Shown here one piece after another: positions 33,458-45,329 of a DNA stretch of 64,000 nucleotides. Location of the stretch: assembly GCF_900497805.2 (NCBI RefSeq), contig NW_020954588.1, positions 11,030,433-11,094,432 of the forward strand. The letters run 5' to 3'. The DNA comes from Vombatus ursinus (taxonomy: Eukaryota; Chordata; Mammalia; Diprotodontia; Vombatidae). Numbering within the stretch: the first letter of the stretch is position 1; every line of letters starts with the position of its first letter. The notes beneath the pieces are model-generated. The model searched no databases. It was not told the DNA's origin and worked only from the letters and a program-made list of their open reading frames with translations. The translations under genes and the position numbers were made by a program.

Positions 33458-33722
33458 GGCAGCTAGGTTTCAGTTAGGTGGTGCAGTGGATAGAGGGTCA
33501 GTCCTGAAGTCAGGAAAAAAATCATCTTCCCGAGTTCAAATCTGGCCTCAGACACTTCCTAGCCATGTGACCCTGAGCAAGTCACTTAACCCTGTTTGCC
33601 TCAGTTTCCTCATCTGCAAAATGAGCTGGAAAAGGAAATGGCAAACTGCTCCAGTATCTTTGCCAAGAAAACTGCTAATAGGATCATGAAGATTCAGGCA
33701 CAACTAAAGAACAAAAACAAAT
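33458..33722 (+). repeat. Long tRNA-derived SINE inserted in L2
   Basis: The head 'GGCAGCTAGG' is followed after a short insertion by 'TAGGTGGTGCAGTGGATAGA'. Then 'CGAGTTCAAATCTGGCCTCA', 'TCAGTTTCCTCATCTGCAAA', 'AATGGCAAACTGCTCCAGTA' and a tail with 'CAACTAAAGAACAAAAACAA'. It has an extra about 90-bp 3' part compared with the short SINEs at 3629 and 6905. It separates two halves of one L2. Confidence 0.9.
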
Positions 33723-34490
33723 GATTTCACATTTGCGATATTTCTAAAATACCATCCTTTCTCTCCTCAGATACTGCTACCACCCTGGTGCAAGCCTTCA
33801 TCACACCAGTCTTTGACTACCGCAATAGCCAGCTGGTTGATCTGCTTGCCAAAATTCTCTCCCCACTCCAATCCACCCTCTCTATTCATTTGCCAAAGTG
33901 ATTTTCCTAAAGCTCAGGTTCAACCATGTCATCCCTTTACTCAATAAATTCCAGCGGTTCCCTGTCACTTCCACAATCAAATACAAAATCCTCTAGAGTT
34001 CAAAGCCTTTCATAATCTAACCTCCAAATCCCTACCTTTGCAGTCTTCTTATGTCTTATTTCCCACCACATACACTTTGATCTTATGAAACCAGCCTCCT
34101 TGCTGTTCCTCAAACAAGACACTCCATCTCTCAGCTCCAGGCATTTTCCTGTCTATCCTCTATCCCTGGAATGCTCACCCTCCTCATCTCTGTTTCCTGA
34201 TTTCCCTGGCTTCAAGTCTCAGCTTCTACAGAAAGTCTTTTCCAGCCCCTCTTAATTTTAGGGCTTTCCCTCTGTTGATTATTTCTTATGTATCCTGTCT
34301 ATATTTCGTATATATCTATTTGTTTGTTTTCTCCCTCCCTTAAATTGTAAGCTCCTCGAGAGAGAGAGAGAAAAAAAAAACTATCTTGTGCCCTTTTTTT
34401 TGCATCCTCAATGCTTAGCACAGTGTCTGACACATAATAGGCACTTAACATTGCTTATTGATTGACTGACTGACTGAAAATATCTTGGAT
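33723..34490 (+). repeat. L2 LINE, part after the SINE insertion
   Basis: The L2 resumes with 'ACTGCTACCACCCTGGTGCA', 'CATGTCATCCCTTTACTCAA', 'CTTGCTGTTCCTCAAACAAG' and the 3' end 'CATAATAGGCACTTAACATT'. With 32820-33457 it forms one about 1.4-kb L2. A GA/A run lies at 34358-34380. Confidence 0.9.
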
Positions 34491-35465
34491 AAACTAAAGT
34501 TTAGTCAGGGCAGCTGGCATTGAGGAAAACCTGGGCTGGGATGGGGGGCAGGTAAGGTTCGCAAGATTAACCAGGTTTACTGAACTGGTTGAAGTTATTC
34601 AGGCTGAAGAGGCTCTCCGTCCAAATCCATGATACTCCCTATATTACCTTATGTTGGAAAAATCTAGCTGGTGGTAGATTGAGGGGAAAGGCTGCATTAG
34701 AGTAACAAGTCTGTCTGGGGAACAAAAGGCTGGGCACATCTGTATAAAATTGATTGACATCAAACAAGAAAGCATTATCATTCACTTCTAAAAGTAAGCC
34801 GTGGGGAAATGCTCAAAAGTTACCAATAGAGTATGGTTCATGATTCCCAATATTAAATATCATCCAATGATAAATTGGTCTTTTCCTTTTGCTTCACGTT
34901 ATAGTAACTTGTTTCACATTCTATAGCCATTTCACAAAAAATGTAACCTATTTGAACAATATTCTTTGAAGCAAATAAGTCTGGAGCCTAAAGAGATGGG
35001 GAGGCATATTCTAAGGTGAAATGCAAAGTTAATATTTCTGTCAATCTGTATTTGAAGATGACATGCCAGTTCTTGAGTGAAAATGAGCTCTAATGGGCAG
35101 AAATAGGAGAGTAGAGAAATACAGGAAAACTGTAGCCATCTTATACTTAAGTTTTCTGCTGAATGAGGTTTCCCAGCTCGAAGACCATTTCCAACTGAAA
35201 AAACAAAATCATCTTCATCTATTACCTACTTGTAGAACACGGGTGCTTCTGTTTCCTATTTCACACATGGTCTGCAAATACCAAACTGTCATACTGAAAC
35301 CCATCCAAGTTGAATGGCCTTAATGGTTTTATTTTGGAAGGTGAAATTTGAAGAAGGCATAGAGATGCTTCCAAAGCTAAAGACAAAATATCTTCTGTGA
35401 ATTCTCTCATGTGTGTAAAAGGAAACTTTTTAGATACTATCTTTCCTCTAGCAAATTCTAGGCAG
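34491..35465. other. No recognised feature
   Basis: Unique-looking sequence. An open frame at 35093-35323 (+, 76 codons) has no recognised domain and no coding context. Confidence 0.5.
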
Positions 35466-35467
35466 GC

Positions 35468-35650
35468 ATCACACACACACACACGTATATGTGCATAGGT
35501 ACATACATAATATACATACATGTACACAAGTACACATATATGAATGAATACATTTGTGTATATGCATATATGTATATATCCATATGTATATGTATGTATG
35601 TAAATATATGTATATGTATGTATACACATGCACATATATACACATAAATC
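35468..35650. repeat. CA/TA/TG compound microsatellite
   Basis: Starts with a pure (CA)n run and continues as degenerate ATAC/TATG units. Open frames of up to 124 codons on the minus strand are artefacts. Confidence 0.94.
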
Positions 35651-36745
35651 AAATTAGAAAAGTAGGGCTTCATTTGGGGAGAGGATTTTTTTCTGTCTTT
35701 TTGTTGTTGTTCTCTTCACATGATACAGTTTTGATAGTGCAGTCAGTGAAAAATTTATCACTGTATTTGAACTTTGTGTATTACTAGTTTGGCGTGGTTA
35801 AGGTATGGATCCTTCCCCCTACCCCAATGCGGTTTCTTGCATGGGGCATGTAAAGTGATTCTCTGGGTTAGCTCCATTACTCTAACCTACTCTCTCACTA
35901 GCAGGATTGCCAACACACTGTTACACTCAAAATTATTTCAGAGCTCTAGATGTAATCCTATTGAGGGAAAAGTATACGACTCACTAATCTAACTTGAGCT
36001 TACAACAATGTGTTTCTATTTCCACAGTCAGTCTTGTTCCCAATAATGACACTTATATATTAAAACCAAAAAAAATATAAAGAAAATGACATTATAGATA
36101 CATGCATATTGAAGCAAATGAATAAATAATAAAATATATCACACTCCACAAATAAGCCTGGGTCACTCTCTCCCACCAATGCACTCAGTATTTATGAGAG
36201 AGAGTGGGCATACATAGGAACCTGTCACAGAAGCATAAGAGGGATCAAAGTCCATGGGTTTGGCCACAGCTCTGGGCTGTACACATTTTTAGTGGTACAT
36301 TCAAAAATATCTGCACCAGGAGAAACTGCTTCTCTACCCATTATTTATCTTTTAGTCTTCAATGCTTTTCAGTTTTGGCAAAATTCTCTTCTATACTCAA
36401 ATATAGCATTTGTAATTTCAATTTATAATCACCTCTAAAAGTGAGTTTAAATGTGTTACCTTTTAATGAGAATATCATTTCACTGTAAGATAGAGAATTA
36501 TAAAGCTCATTAGATTGGATATATTTGGTATGTACAGATGAGGGCAACCCATTATTCACTCATTCAGATGATATATTGGCCAATCAGAGGAAAACTCACA
36601 GCAAATAGCTTAGACTGACCCTCTAGGCAAGGCCAACCAGCCTCACAGGCTCTTACAAAATAGCAAAACAGTTGTATGTAGATTAATGAAGAGAATCCCA
36701 TGGGTTGAAATTAACTCCATAGCTTGAGAAAGTAGGGTTTTAATA
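35651..36745. other. No recognised feature
   Basis: Only short frames, AT-rich in the second half. Nothing repeats elsewhere in the window that I can see. Confidence 0.5.
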
Positions 36746-36750
36746 AGACT

Positions 36751-36889
36751 TTTTTTTGGTGAGGCAATTGGGGTTAAGTGACTTGCCTAGGGTCACACAA
36801 CTAATGTCAAGTGCCTGAGGCTGGATTTGAACTCAAATCCTCCTGACTCCAGGGCCATGACTCTATCCACTTCACCACCTAGCTGCCCC
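36751..36889 (-). repeat. Short tRNA-derived SINE, minus strand
   Basis: On the + strand it reads 'GGCAATTGGGGTTAAGTGAC', 'TTGAACTCAAATCCTCCTGA' and ends 'CACCACCTAGCTGCC', the reverse complement of the short SINE. TAAGAC repeats at 36744-36749 and 36890-36895 suggest a target duplication. Confidence 0.88.
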
Positions 36890-36895
36890 TAAGAC

Positions 36896-37526
36896 ATTGG
36901 TTTTAACAACAGTAGGTGCAGTCTGGAAATATGGTTGAAATGTAAAGGAAAGTTGGGCAGTCTGAGTAATGGGTTTGAAAGATTAAGAAAGAGAAATAAA
37001 GACTTGATGAAAACTATGGAAGGCAGATAAGAAGGTTTGGGGACAAATGGGAAACAGCCAATCTCCTCCTGTTTCTGGTTAGTTGTTCTGGGCACCCTTG
37101 TGCCAGCTTCAGATGGTTTAAGCATGTTGAGAGGGGTAAGGAAGTTTCTTTTAAGAAGAAAGGTTGAAAATGAAAATTGTACAGCTTCATATCAATAGAC
37201 AAAGGTATAGAAAGCTAGGAGGAAGCAAAATGGAGGATGCCATGTGTTTCAAGCCACTCTTGTTCAGTTATAAAGGAGGAGTCTGCAATCTTGTTAACAC
37301 ATCATACTGTGTTTTATATCAATAACTCAAAGCAGGATGAATCACTCATTTTGAAGATCCTAGAAAAGACCCAATGGATGAAGGAAATTCACAGCAAGCT
37401 ATTCCTCTCTGGATCACTGAGCTGGGGTTCCTGGTTTTTAACTTTTTAACTCTCTTGTCATGACTCCTAATCCTTTCCCCTTTTATTTCTCATTGTCTTG
37501 TTGCAGTTGACGTTCAGACCTTGCCT
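36896..37526. other. No recognised feature
   Basis: Sequence between a SINE and an LTR. It might contain LTR-related DNA, but no motif is clear. Confidence 0.35.
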
Positions 37527-38460
37527 GTTGAGCCTTCTAACCAAGTTTATGTCCTGAGGGCTAACTTCAATCAAATTTAGGATGACCCTGTCTGAAGGAT
37601 TCTAGCCCACACCCACCTGTAATCCCTTCAACATTGCCTATGCTTGGTTTTAGTCAACCTGTCCCCTGGGACCTAGTGAGGCAGAGACAGCTCCACACCC
37701 CTTGTTAGCCTAAAGTAGTTCCAGAAGATAAGACTTCTGCTCATGTTCCCAAATGAATTTGGGTCCTCGCTGTTTGAGGGTGCATTGATGAGAAATGCAT
37801 GACCCTTGCCCTTTTTCTCAAATGAATTTGGATGTCTACTTCTTGGGGGGGGGGGGGAAGATGATGAAATTCAAATAGAGTGGTCAATGAGAGAAGGCCA
37901 ACATCTCAAGTACCACTTAAAGACACTTTTGGAGACAATGAGATTCAAGTAGGTTGGTATGAGAGATGATCTCTGAGAATCTCTCAGGAATGAAGCCTCC
38001 TCAGGGAGTTAATCACTTCTTGTTCTGTTGAAACACTTGCAACTGGTTGACCTTGTAAAGAAACATGCTTTTCAACACATCTTGTACTTTATCAGACCTC
38101 CTCCTCCCTTTCTAAAACTATTTACTCTAAAAAGAAAAAGAAAACCTCTCACCTTTCCTTGTCTTCAGGCAGGTTGTGAAAGTGTCTTTGTTATTTGTTG
38201 CTGGGGTAGATTGCCTTGAATAGATTGTACCCTCAGAGCTTGCATTAATGAGTCCTGAGGAGGGGGCTAGGGAGGGGATTGAGGCTAGGACCTATATAAC
38301 TTGTTGATCTGAACACACCTTCCCTCTCTTCAGTGGACTCCATTCTTTTTTGGTGCTCTGGGGGAGCCCTTTCTAGAGAAAGCCAATAAAGTAATTTTCC
38401 TTTTTGCAATTCTTGTCAAGACTCTGATTCAAATTTGGGTAGGTGGTCTTTTGTCCCACA
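37527..38460 (+). mobile_element. Solo-like LTR of an endogenous retrovirus (LTR A)
   Basis: The right end shows LTR architecture on the + strand: a TATATAA box at 38293-38299, an AATAAA signal at 38385-38390, then a U5-like stretch ending 'TTTTGTCCCACA' near 38460. The spacing of TATA to poly(A) signal, about 90 bp, is normal for an LTR. The left boundary (a TG near 37527) is only a guess, and no gag, pol or env sequence is recognised beside it. It is a decayed fossil. Confidence 0.6.
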
Positions 38461-38624
38461 CATTGGTCAATGGAATGTCATAACTCACTGAGAGCCCCTC
38501 TGCCTCTCCCCTCTGGGTTGAACAATGGAATAGATAATGACTGAAACTCTGAAACTACTGTCCCTGATTCCCTAGTCTCTCCACCCATGGTATGTTTTAC
38601 CCTACAAGAATCCCTAGCCTCTCC

Positions 38625-38765
38625 TGGCTAGAAGGCATCTTCCTTAAGCAGATGGCATCGCCCTTAAGCTGAGGTGTCCCTTGATGGGTGTGTCCTTTAA
38701 GGATTCCTCTCCCTTAAGTGGCACCCTCTCCCTTGGCGGGGATCTGCATCTCCCTTAAGGAGCAG
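38625..38765 (+). repeat. Degenerate minisatellite with CTTAAG core
   Basis: CTTAAG or a one-base variant recurs at 38643, 38663, 38695, 38713 and 38754, with related CTTG units at 38680 and 38732. Spacing is 16-22 bp. The surrounding unit resembles 'CTCCCTTAAGNNGGCA'. It lies between two LTR fossils. Confidence 0.65.
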
Positions 38766-38821
38766 AGGATCCTGTTTGTTGCATTATGTTTTGTGTGTGT
38801 TACTTGATTTAGAGACAGCAT

Positions 38822-39324
38822 TGATGGGGGGATGGGACCTGGACTTGTAAAAGGAAAAGACCATGTCTCTAAAAGCAACCCAACTCCTACACTTTCCCAT
38901 ACCAGCATTTTTTTTTTTTTTGCCTGAGGCACCTGGCCAATCCTGGCCTATCTAGACATCCAATACTCCTTTTAATTGCCCTCTCACTGTGGCCCTCCTG
39001 CCCAGCTCAGACCACTTAACTTCTTTCATTGTCTGCATGTGGCTCACCCCAGGCTACTTGCCACTCCTTAATCCCATCCAGATCTTTTCACCATCTTTTC
39101 TTGCATGTGAGTACCAGTCCCATCCTCCTCAAATTTACAGATTTACTAGGAATTTGTCCACTATGCTAGAGTTACAATAGAACCTCACTACTTTGACTGA
39201 AAGAAGGCTTCAGTGGTCAAGTTCCTTCCAGGCAGATTCACTCTGTACCCTTACATTTCAGGGTTCCCAGTACCCCAAACAACATCCTGAGGTAATTCTT
39301 TTGAGACAACTTTGCACCCCAACA
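38822..39324. mobile_element. LTR B, copy 1
   Basis: This segment matches the reverse complement of 41406-41845 over most of its length, e.g. 'GATGGGACCTGGAC', 'TTTACTAGGAAT', 'CAGGCAGAT' and 'GTACCCTTACATTT' blocks. The homologous part ends near 39284; a further 'CACCCCAACA' end lies at 39315-39324. Family ends carry a TGTTGGGGTG/CACCCCAACA inverted pair. It is a decayed LTR fossil without recognised internal genes. Confidence 0.65.
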
Positions 39325-39344
39325 TTTTGGGGTGCCCCTGAACC

Positions 39345-41400
39345 TCATCAGTAAATACTTAATTTTTTTTTAATTTGCAGAATAATAATACTTCTGTTTA
39401 CTAGAGTGCTTTATGGTTTACAATGCAAATTTAGTCATGACTAGAACAATTTGCACAACCCATTCAGGCTATTCCAGTTATTACATAGCATCTCATAATA
39501 TTTTGAACATTTTAGGAAAAAAAGAGTGGAATCATATAGAAATACAAAAGTCTAAAGAATTTTCAGTGAAGACAAAGGCTAGCCTTATTAAGAAAATTAA
39601 AAAAAAAATCAAGTAAAAGGCAGATTGATATAATGGATAGATCAATAGACTTGGCATCAAAAAAACTGGATTTGCATCCTGACTGTCTCATCCATTAGCT
39701 GTGTGACCCTTATTTTGTCCCTACTTGACATGAGCATCATGAACATAAGCCTTCATTTCAAGTGTAAAAATGGCAATCAGTCACATTAAACTCTATGTTT
39801 TGCCTTCCTTTACTACAATTAATTTCAGGCCAGCCAGAATACATAGTCCACTATTTCTCAGATCTCTAAGGCCAACATAGACTAATAGATTAGAAAATCT
39901 CTTCCTCTTCTCCCCTGAAACACAATAAATCCCTGCCCCCCAAATGCAATGATTATCTGTGAACACAATGTGGCTATATATTTTCTATATACTATAAGTA
40001 ACTAGGAGACATGGATCATACTGAGAAGCCTACTTGCCCCAAAAAGACACATTTGTCTATGTGACAACAGATGCTTTTCCTTACAGCTAGAATTATAGTT
40101 TATATAAAGAATAAAGCCTTTTATTGACATATATTCTAAGTTAAAATGAAGTGAAGTGTTATTGTTATTTTCTACTGGACCACATCATAGTCTTATTTCC
40201 TTTTGTGGTCAGATACTTCCGGGATGAAATCTCTCACAACACTTAGCAGATACACTACAGTATTATAAATAACTTTAACCTATTTACAAACACTATGGGT
40301 TTCTTTGCTGACCTTTCAGTTCCCTCAACCATAATCTCCAAAGAATGAAAGTTTCCAGTCTACACAATGTATAATTTTCTTACATTTCATTTTTTTCCAG
40401 GGTACACACTGGTACACAAGATACACAGGATACAGGTTACACACTGTTTTGGATATTTTGGAAAGGACTTTGTAGCATTCTGTAATTTAACGTAACTCCT
40501 GCCAATGGCAGCTTAGGAAAGAAGGCATTGGAGAACTTCATTATCATTCAGAAATATTTCTTTTGTTTGGACTTTATGCAGTACATCTCCTTTTTCACTG
40601 GACAAGACCAAAGAATGTGATATCAGTGCTTAATATACTGTTAAAAAAAGTTATCTTCACCTCCCCCACCATATTTTATAGATTAAGAAAAAAGAGTAAG
40701 AGAGGTGAAGTGATTTAAGGTCATAGTGCTATTTCGTGAGAAGGCAGAGGTATGAAGCTAAGTATTTTGACTCCATTTTCTTTTCTCTATCAAAAAAATG
40801 TATTTTACTCAACTGACAAGCACCTTTTCTACAGCTGCACTTGTGGAACATCACATGCCAACAACAGGATTTTCTAGACTTTTTTTTCCTTTTTAACCTT
40901 ATTGAAAATGAGATTGTTCCATAAAATATAGAAATAAAGAAATTTAAATTTACAAAAAAAACTTCACATTATCAAATGGTCACTAAGACACTACATTTGG
41001 TTATATAAAAGTCCCTTTCCACCACAAAAGGAACAGGGGAACAATTTTGGTTGATGATATGGTTTCTTCTGTCAGACTGACTATCCTAGTTAACTCAAAG
41101 CCTAGGGAGGTGAGACTACACCTAATAAAGAGGACATCAAAATATCAAGATATTGAATGTTGTTGTTGCTTTAATTCAGATTTTTATAAAAAAATATGAA
41201 ATAGGCAAAATGATAAGTATCAAGTAGAAGGGGACTTTGGAAACCATTCTGGAATATAAGATTGATTTTTATATCTAAAAGCAAATCAATTTTTAATTCT
41301 TTTTCAGAAATGCTTATGTAGCTTGAAAAAGGTTACATTTTCTTTGCATGAGCTACAAAAGTAAATTTAATGGAGCATTTTTTCCTAAGGTATGTGAAAG
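39345..41400. other. Mostly unassigned, with one SINE head
   Basis: 39610-39720 is a tRNA-derived SINE head ('TATAATGGATAGATCAATAG', 'TTAGCTGTGTGACCC'). The rest, AT-rich, lies between two LTR B copies in inverted orientation but shows no retroviral gene that I can recognise. It could be ordinary host DNA. Confidence 0.45.
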
Positions 41401-41405
41401 TGATT

Positions 41406-41845
41406 TGTTTTGGGGTGCCGGGAACCACAAAATGTAAGGGTACAGGGGGGATCTGCCTGGAAAGAATTCAACCACTCATACCTTCTTTCAGTCAGAGTAT
41501 CAAGGTTTATTGTAACACCAGTATGACAGACAAGATTCCTAGTAAATCTGCAGTATTATAACACCAGTATGGTGGGCAAGATTCCTAGTAAATCGTCAAA
41601 TCTGTTGAGGATGGAACTGATACTTATACACCAAAAAAAAAAAAAAAAAATGGAAAAAGGGTCAATGGAATATCAAAAGGAATATCAAGTAAGCTAATTA
41701 AGTAATCAAGGTGGGCTGAGGTGGGCCAGTTGCTGGAGATACCAGTGATCTGGGCTGCTGAAATATATGGGAAAATTGAGGGACTGATTTGCTTTCAAAG
41801 ACACGGTCTTTTTCTTTTAGAGGTCCAGGTCCCATCACCCCAACA
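41406..41845 (+). mobile_element. LTR B, copy 2
   Basis: A 440-bp segment with TG at 41406 and CA at 41844-41845, and inverted ends 'TGTTTTGGGGTG' and 'CACCCCAACA'. It is homologous to copy 1 in opposite orientation. A primer-binding-like site follows at 41848, which supports the + orientation. An AATAAA-like signal on the opposite strand (about 41505-41515) argues the other way, so the strand is tentative. Fossil, solo-like. Confidence 0.65.
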
Positions 41846-41847
41846 TT

Positions 41848-41872
41848 TGGTGTATTGTCCAAGAATCTAACC
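41848..41872 (+). other. Primer-binding-like site after LTR B copy 2
   Basis: 'TGGTGTATTGTCCAAGAATC' starts two bases after the LTR's CA end. It resembles the complement of the tRNA-Gly 3' end ('TGGTGCATTGGCCGGGAATC'), with about 80% of positions agreeing by eye. The position is what a retroviral PBS would have. Confidence 0.45.
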
Positions 41873-41914
41873 TAGGCTACAGAGGTGAAAGCACCAAATC
41901 CTAGCCACTAGAAA

Positions 41915-42055
41915 GATAGATAGGTAGGTACATAGATAGAGAGAGACATGGAAAGATAAAAAGGAAGGAACAAAAGAGGGAGGGAGAAAGAGATAGAAAG
42001 AGAAAGACAGAGATAGAAACAGAGACAGAAGACAAGAGAAGAAAGGAAGGAAATA
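41915..42055 (+). repeat. Purine-rich GATA/GA/GGAA tract
   Basis: A nearly pure purine run with GATA and AGGGAGA-type units. No gene. Confidence 0.9.
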
Positions 42056-42059
42056 TTCA

Positions 42060-43185
42060 TATATGCATATAGCTGATATACATATTTTAAATTTTTATGT
42101 TATTTTGTCATTTTCATTATAAATATGACTTCTTTGCATTTGACCTTTTCTTCCTCTAATTTAATTTTATCCAATCACCTTGACCTTAGATAGTCTGCTT
42201 CTATGCACAGTTGTTTTCTGCGTTCAGCTTTCAACTAGCATAGCATTTACCCACTTAAATTTTTTCTATGATATACCTATTGACCATATACTATAGGTTT
42301 GGGATTCCTGGGAAAGCATATCAAAAGATGAGTTTTCATGTTAAAGCAACTACCTTCAGAGTTCCATTTCACCATTTTTTTCTCTTCTCTCTTCTAAAAT
42401 CTTATCACAATTGTAACTCACCATCTACATTCTATTGCATGCCTTGTATGAGATTTTTATAGAACTGTTAACTTTTTAGAGCTACAGTGAACCTTAGAAA
42501 TCATTCTGCTCAGCTTATGAAGGCATTCTCATTCATTATTTAGATGGATAAATGTTAACTTTCTTTTCCCGTTTAATATTTCCACAGCTTTTTTAAGAAA
42601 TGTCCAATAGTCATGGATTCACCATCCATTCTTTTTTCAGGCATTTCAAGAAAAAGAATTCACTTTTTTAAAAAATTAGTCTCTCCTATTTCCATCAATA
42701 AATTACACTTTGTATATATTGTATGCCTTGACCTATATACTCCTTTGGGGCATGAAACATTTACTATTTCCCTTTTGCTTTGATTACCTTATTATTTTTA
42801 TATTTTTACCAGAGGCTTCATTATTTTTAAACTCTGATCTTCTTCAGTAAGCTTTTAAATTCTCCTCAAGATTCATGTTAGCATGCTATTTTAGCTGGGC
42901 TTCTCTCACTACTATTATTGATCTAGATTAATTATTGAGATTAAAAAACATAAAAATTGCTTTAATATTTCCTGTTTGATCTCTTTTTGGCTTTATTTCA
43001 GTTTTATGTTTATTCCAACAAAATAGTACATATAGGCTAAAATAAAGTGTAATTACATAAAAGAAAGATGTCAATAAACCCATAAACTATATCCTCTATC
43101 ATTAATTGTATTTATATAGCTGTTCTTTGCCTTTAAAGAAAGAGTGGTGCTAAGCATCTTGAGATTCATTGCAAATTTGACCACC
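42060..43185. other. No recognised feature
   Basis: Strongly AT-rich. A CR1/MIR-like 'ACCTTAGAAATCATTCTGCT' block lies near 42490 but is too short to call. Confidence 0.45.
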
Positions 43186-43189
43186 AATA

Positions 43190-43990
43190 TTTAAAAATAA
43201 TAATTACAATCAGAGTCAATTGGGACCATAGAGGCCATCTGCCCCAATCTGTACAAGAACAAGAAACTTTTTTTTACCACATCCCCAATAGTTAGCTTAC
43301 AGAGAAGCTAAGTGTTGAAGAGGGGTACCAAAATCCCCTTTGTGATTGATCTGTCAGTAAAATTTCACAAATTAAGCCAAACTCATGTTTGTAGCCATCA
43401 ACTCTTGGTAAGTCAGGAACTGAATTCAACATTATATAACTGGAAAGAGCTGATAAGGAACCTTCCCCAATATGGATGATGTGGAGAATAGGTGGACCCT
43501 TGAATGGGAAACCATCTTGAATCTCTGTTCCTATAGAACCTTACAGACCTAATAGGATGAACTTCCAACTCATATAGGGCCCTTCTACCCAGGGTTATCA
43601 GCTCACCATTGATTACAATGGGAGATCCAAAGAACTGTGAACTTTATGTATCTTCCTAAAATACTGAAAACATTCTTGCATGAGAATTGAACAGAATTTT
43701 GAGTCTTAGTCTAAGGTTCACCTTTTACTTGTAGTTCTGCCTTATGAAACCAAGGAGAACAAATCTAATCACTCAAGTATGGTAAAAGCTCTATAAGCCC
43801 CATATACATTCCCTCAAATCTTCTCTCCTTCAGGATAAATACCTCTATACCCTTCAAACAATATTTGTAAGATAAAATTTCTAGTATTTTCATTATCCTA
43901 GTCACTTTTAATGTTCTTCAGTTTATCAATATCTTTTCTGATACAAGCTGTATATAAGTTGGGCTTCCTCATTTGACATGATAGATCAGT
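43190..43990 (+). repeat. CR1/L3 LINE 3' region
   Basis: 'GGGACCATAGAGGCCATCTG' followed by 'CCCCAATCTG' is typical of the CR1/L3 3' part, and 43735-43990 has 'AGGAGAACAAATCTAATCAC', 'CTTCAGGATAAATACCTCTA' and a 'TTCTTCAGTTTATCAATATC' block. The order agrees with a single old element with a diverged middle. Confidence 0.6.
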
Positions 43991-44805
43991 CAAGTTTTGG
44001 GGAAAATTCAAGAAGCTTGCCCTGGTCTCTCAGGAAAAAGGCTCATGCCCTAAGAATCTCAGCATCTCACTCACTCTAAGCTCTCAAAAAGGACTTATAG
44101 CTAACATGACATCAAATAGTACACATTTACTAAATGATGAATGGCAATGCTCAGGAAGGTTGTGCATTACTCAAGATAACATGGATAGAATGTGACTGAC
44201 TGCTCTTGGCTATGAACCCATGAGTTTATATATAGCTTGCCTTGAGTCTCCTAGTCAGTGTTTTCATCCTGCAATATGATGTTATTCTTTGTTTTCCTAT
44301 GGAATAATATTCTCTTGTCCAATTGGATGTTTAAAATAGCAAAAAATTGGATACTAATAGCAAAGTAAGTTTTAATGGATGCCATTTACCAGTGGCATTT
44401 GACTTGGGATGCATATTTTAGGATGATGGGTTTCAGAGCTAAAGAGGAATGTGTCTACTTTTAATGGTACAAACAATTTGGAAAAATTGCCTCAAGAAAA
44501 GAGGCAGATTGAAGAAGTAAAAGCCTACATCTGATAATACAAAAGAGCAATGCTATTTTATGGAAGACCTCTGGAGTTATTGTGGCCTACAAAGAAAAGA
44601 AGGACTATTCCATAGCTCCAAAGTGAAAATCTTGTCCTAGAAAAGAAACCCCCAGGAACTTGATATACTGATTTCCAAAAAGATACTTACATGGCAGAAT
44701 ATCATGGAATAATAACTAAAAGGACAAAGATAGAAAACTAAGTGATGAGCATCAAGTCACAGTCAAGAAGAAAACATGGCAATTTTTTTTAAATATCAGA
44801 AAAAT
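43991..44805. other. No recognised feature
   Basis: Unique-looking sequence. No open frame above 60 codons. Confidence 0.45.
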
Positions 44806-44955
44806 TTCCAGATAAGAATAGCTTGCATTTATGCCATATTTTAAGGTTTGCAAAACACAATTCATTTTGCAAATGAGGAGAGTATAAGCCAGAAATTCTA
44901 TGACCTAAGATTCCTCAAACAGCAAGTAGCAGAGTTGGTATTTAAACTGAGATTT
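44806..44955 (+). repeat. MIR-type SINE fragment
   Basis: 'AATAGCTTGCATTTATGCCA', 'TTTAAGGTTTGCAAAACACA' and 'GCAAATGAGGAGAGTATAAG' are MIR blocks with an internal deletion. Confidence 0.65.
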
Positions 44956-45329
44956 TAAAAATATTATAGCAAATAATAAAGTGAAAGTTATCTACATATG
45001 TTTACCATAAGCAATATTTGAATACTAGTAGAAAGATGATTAAAATGCTTCTTCCCTCTCCACTGTCTATTTGTGAAATAGTTTTCTCTTCTTCTAACTA
45101 CCAGTAGCTTGTTCTTCCTCATCATAAAATTTGTTTCCATCAAGCTAAATATACTTGTAGCATACATGCTTCATCTAAGTCACTATATTTGGTTGAAGAC
45201 CAAATGTTTATTCTCTTGCTTCTTTAAATGGATGTGATTCCATTGCTGTGGGTACTCTTCTGGTGGAGACCAGCAATCCCTCCATACTGCCTCATCAAGT
45301 GTGTTTTTATCTATATTTCTAAAACCATC

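Noticed and set aside
36896-37526. Retroviral internal region upstream of LTR A
   Set aside because: No gag, pol or env motif and no primer-binding-like site recognised.
37847-37857. G-run as a G-quadruplex
   Set aside because: A single homopolymer G-run without separate G-tracts; also a likely sequencing-length artefact.
39345-41400. Provirus interior between the LTR B copies
   Set aside because: The two LTRs are in opposite orientation and no retroviral protein motif is visible between them.
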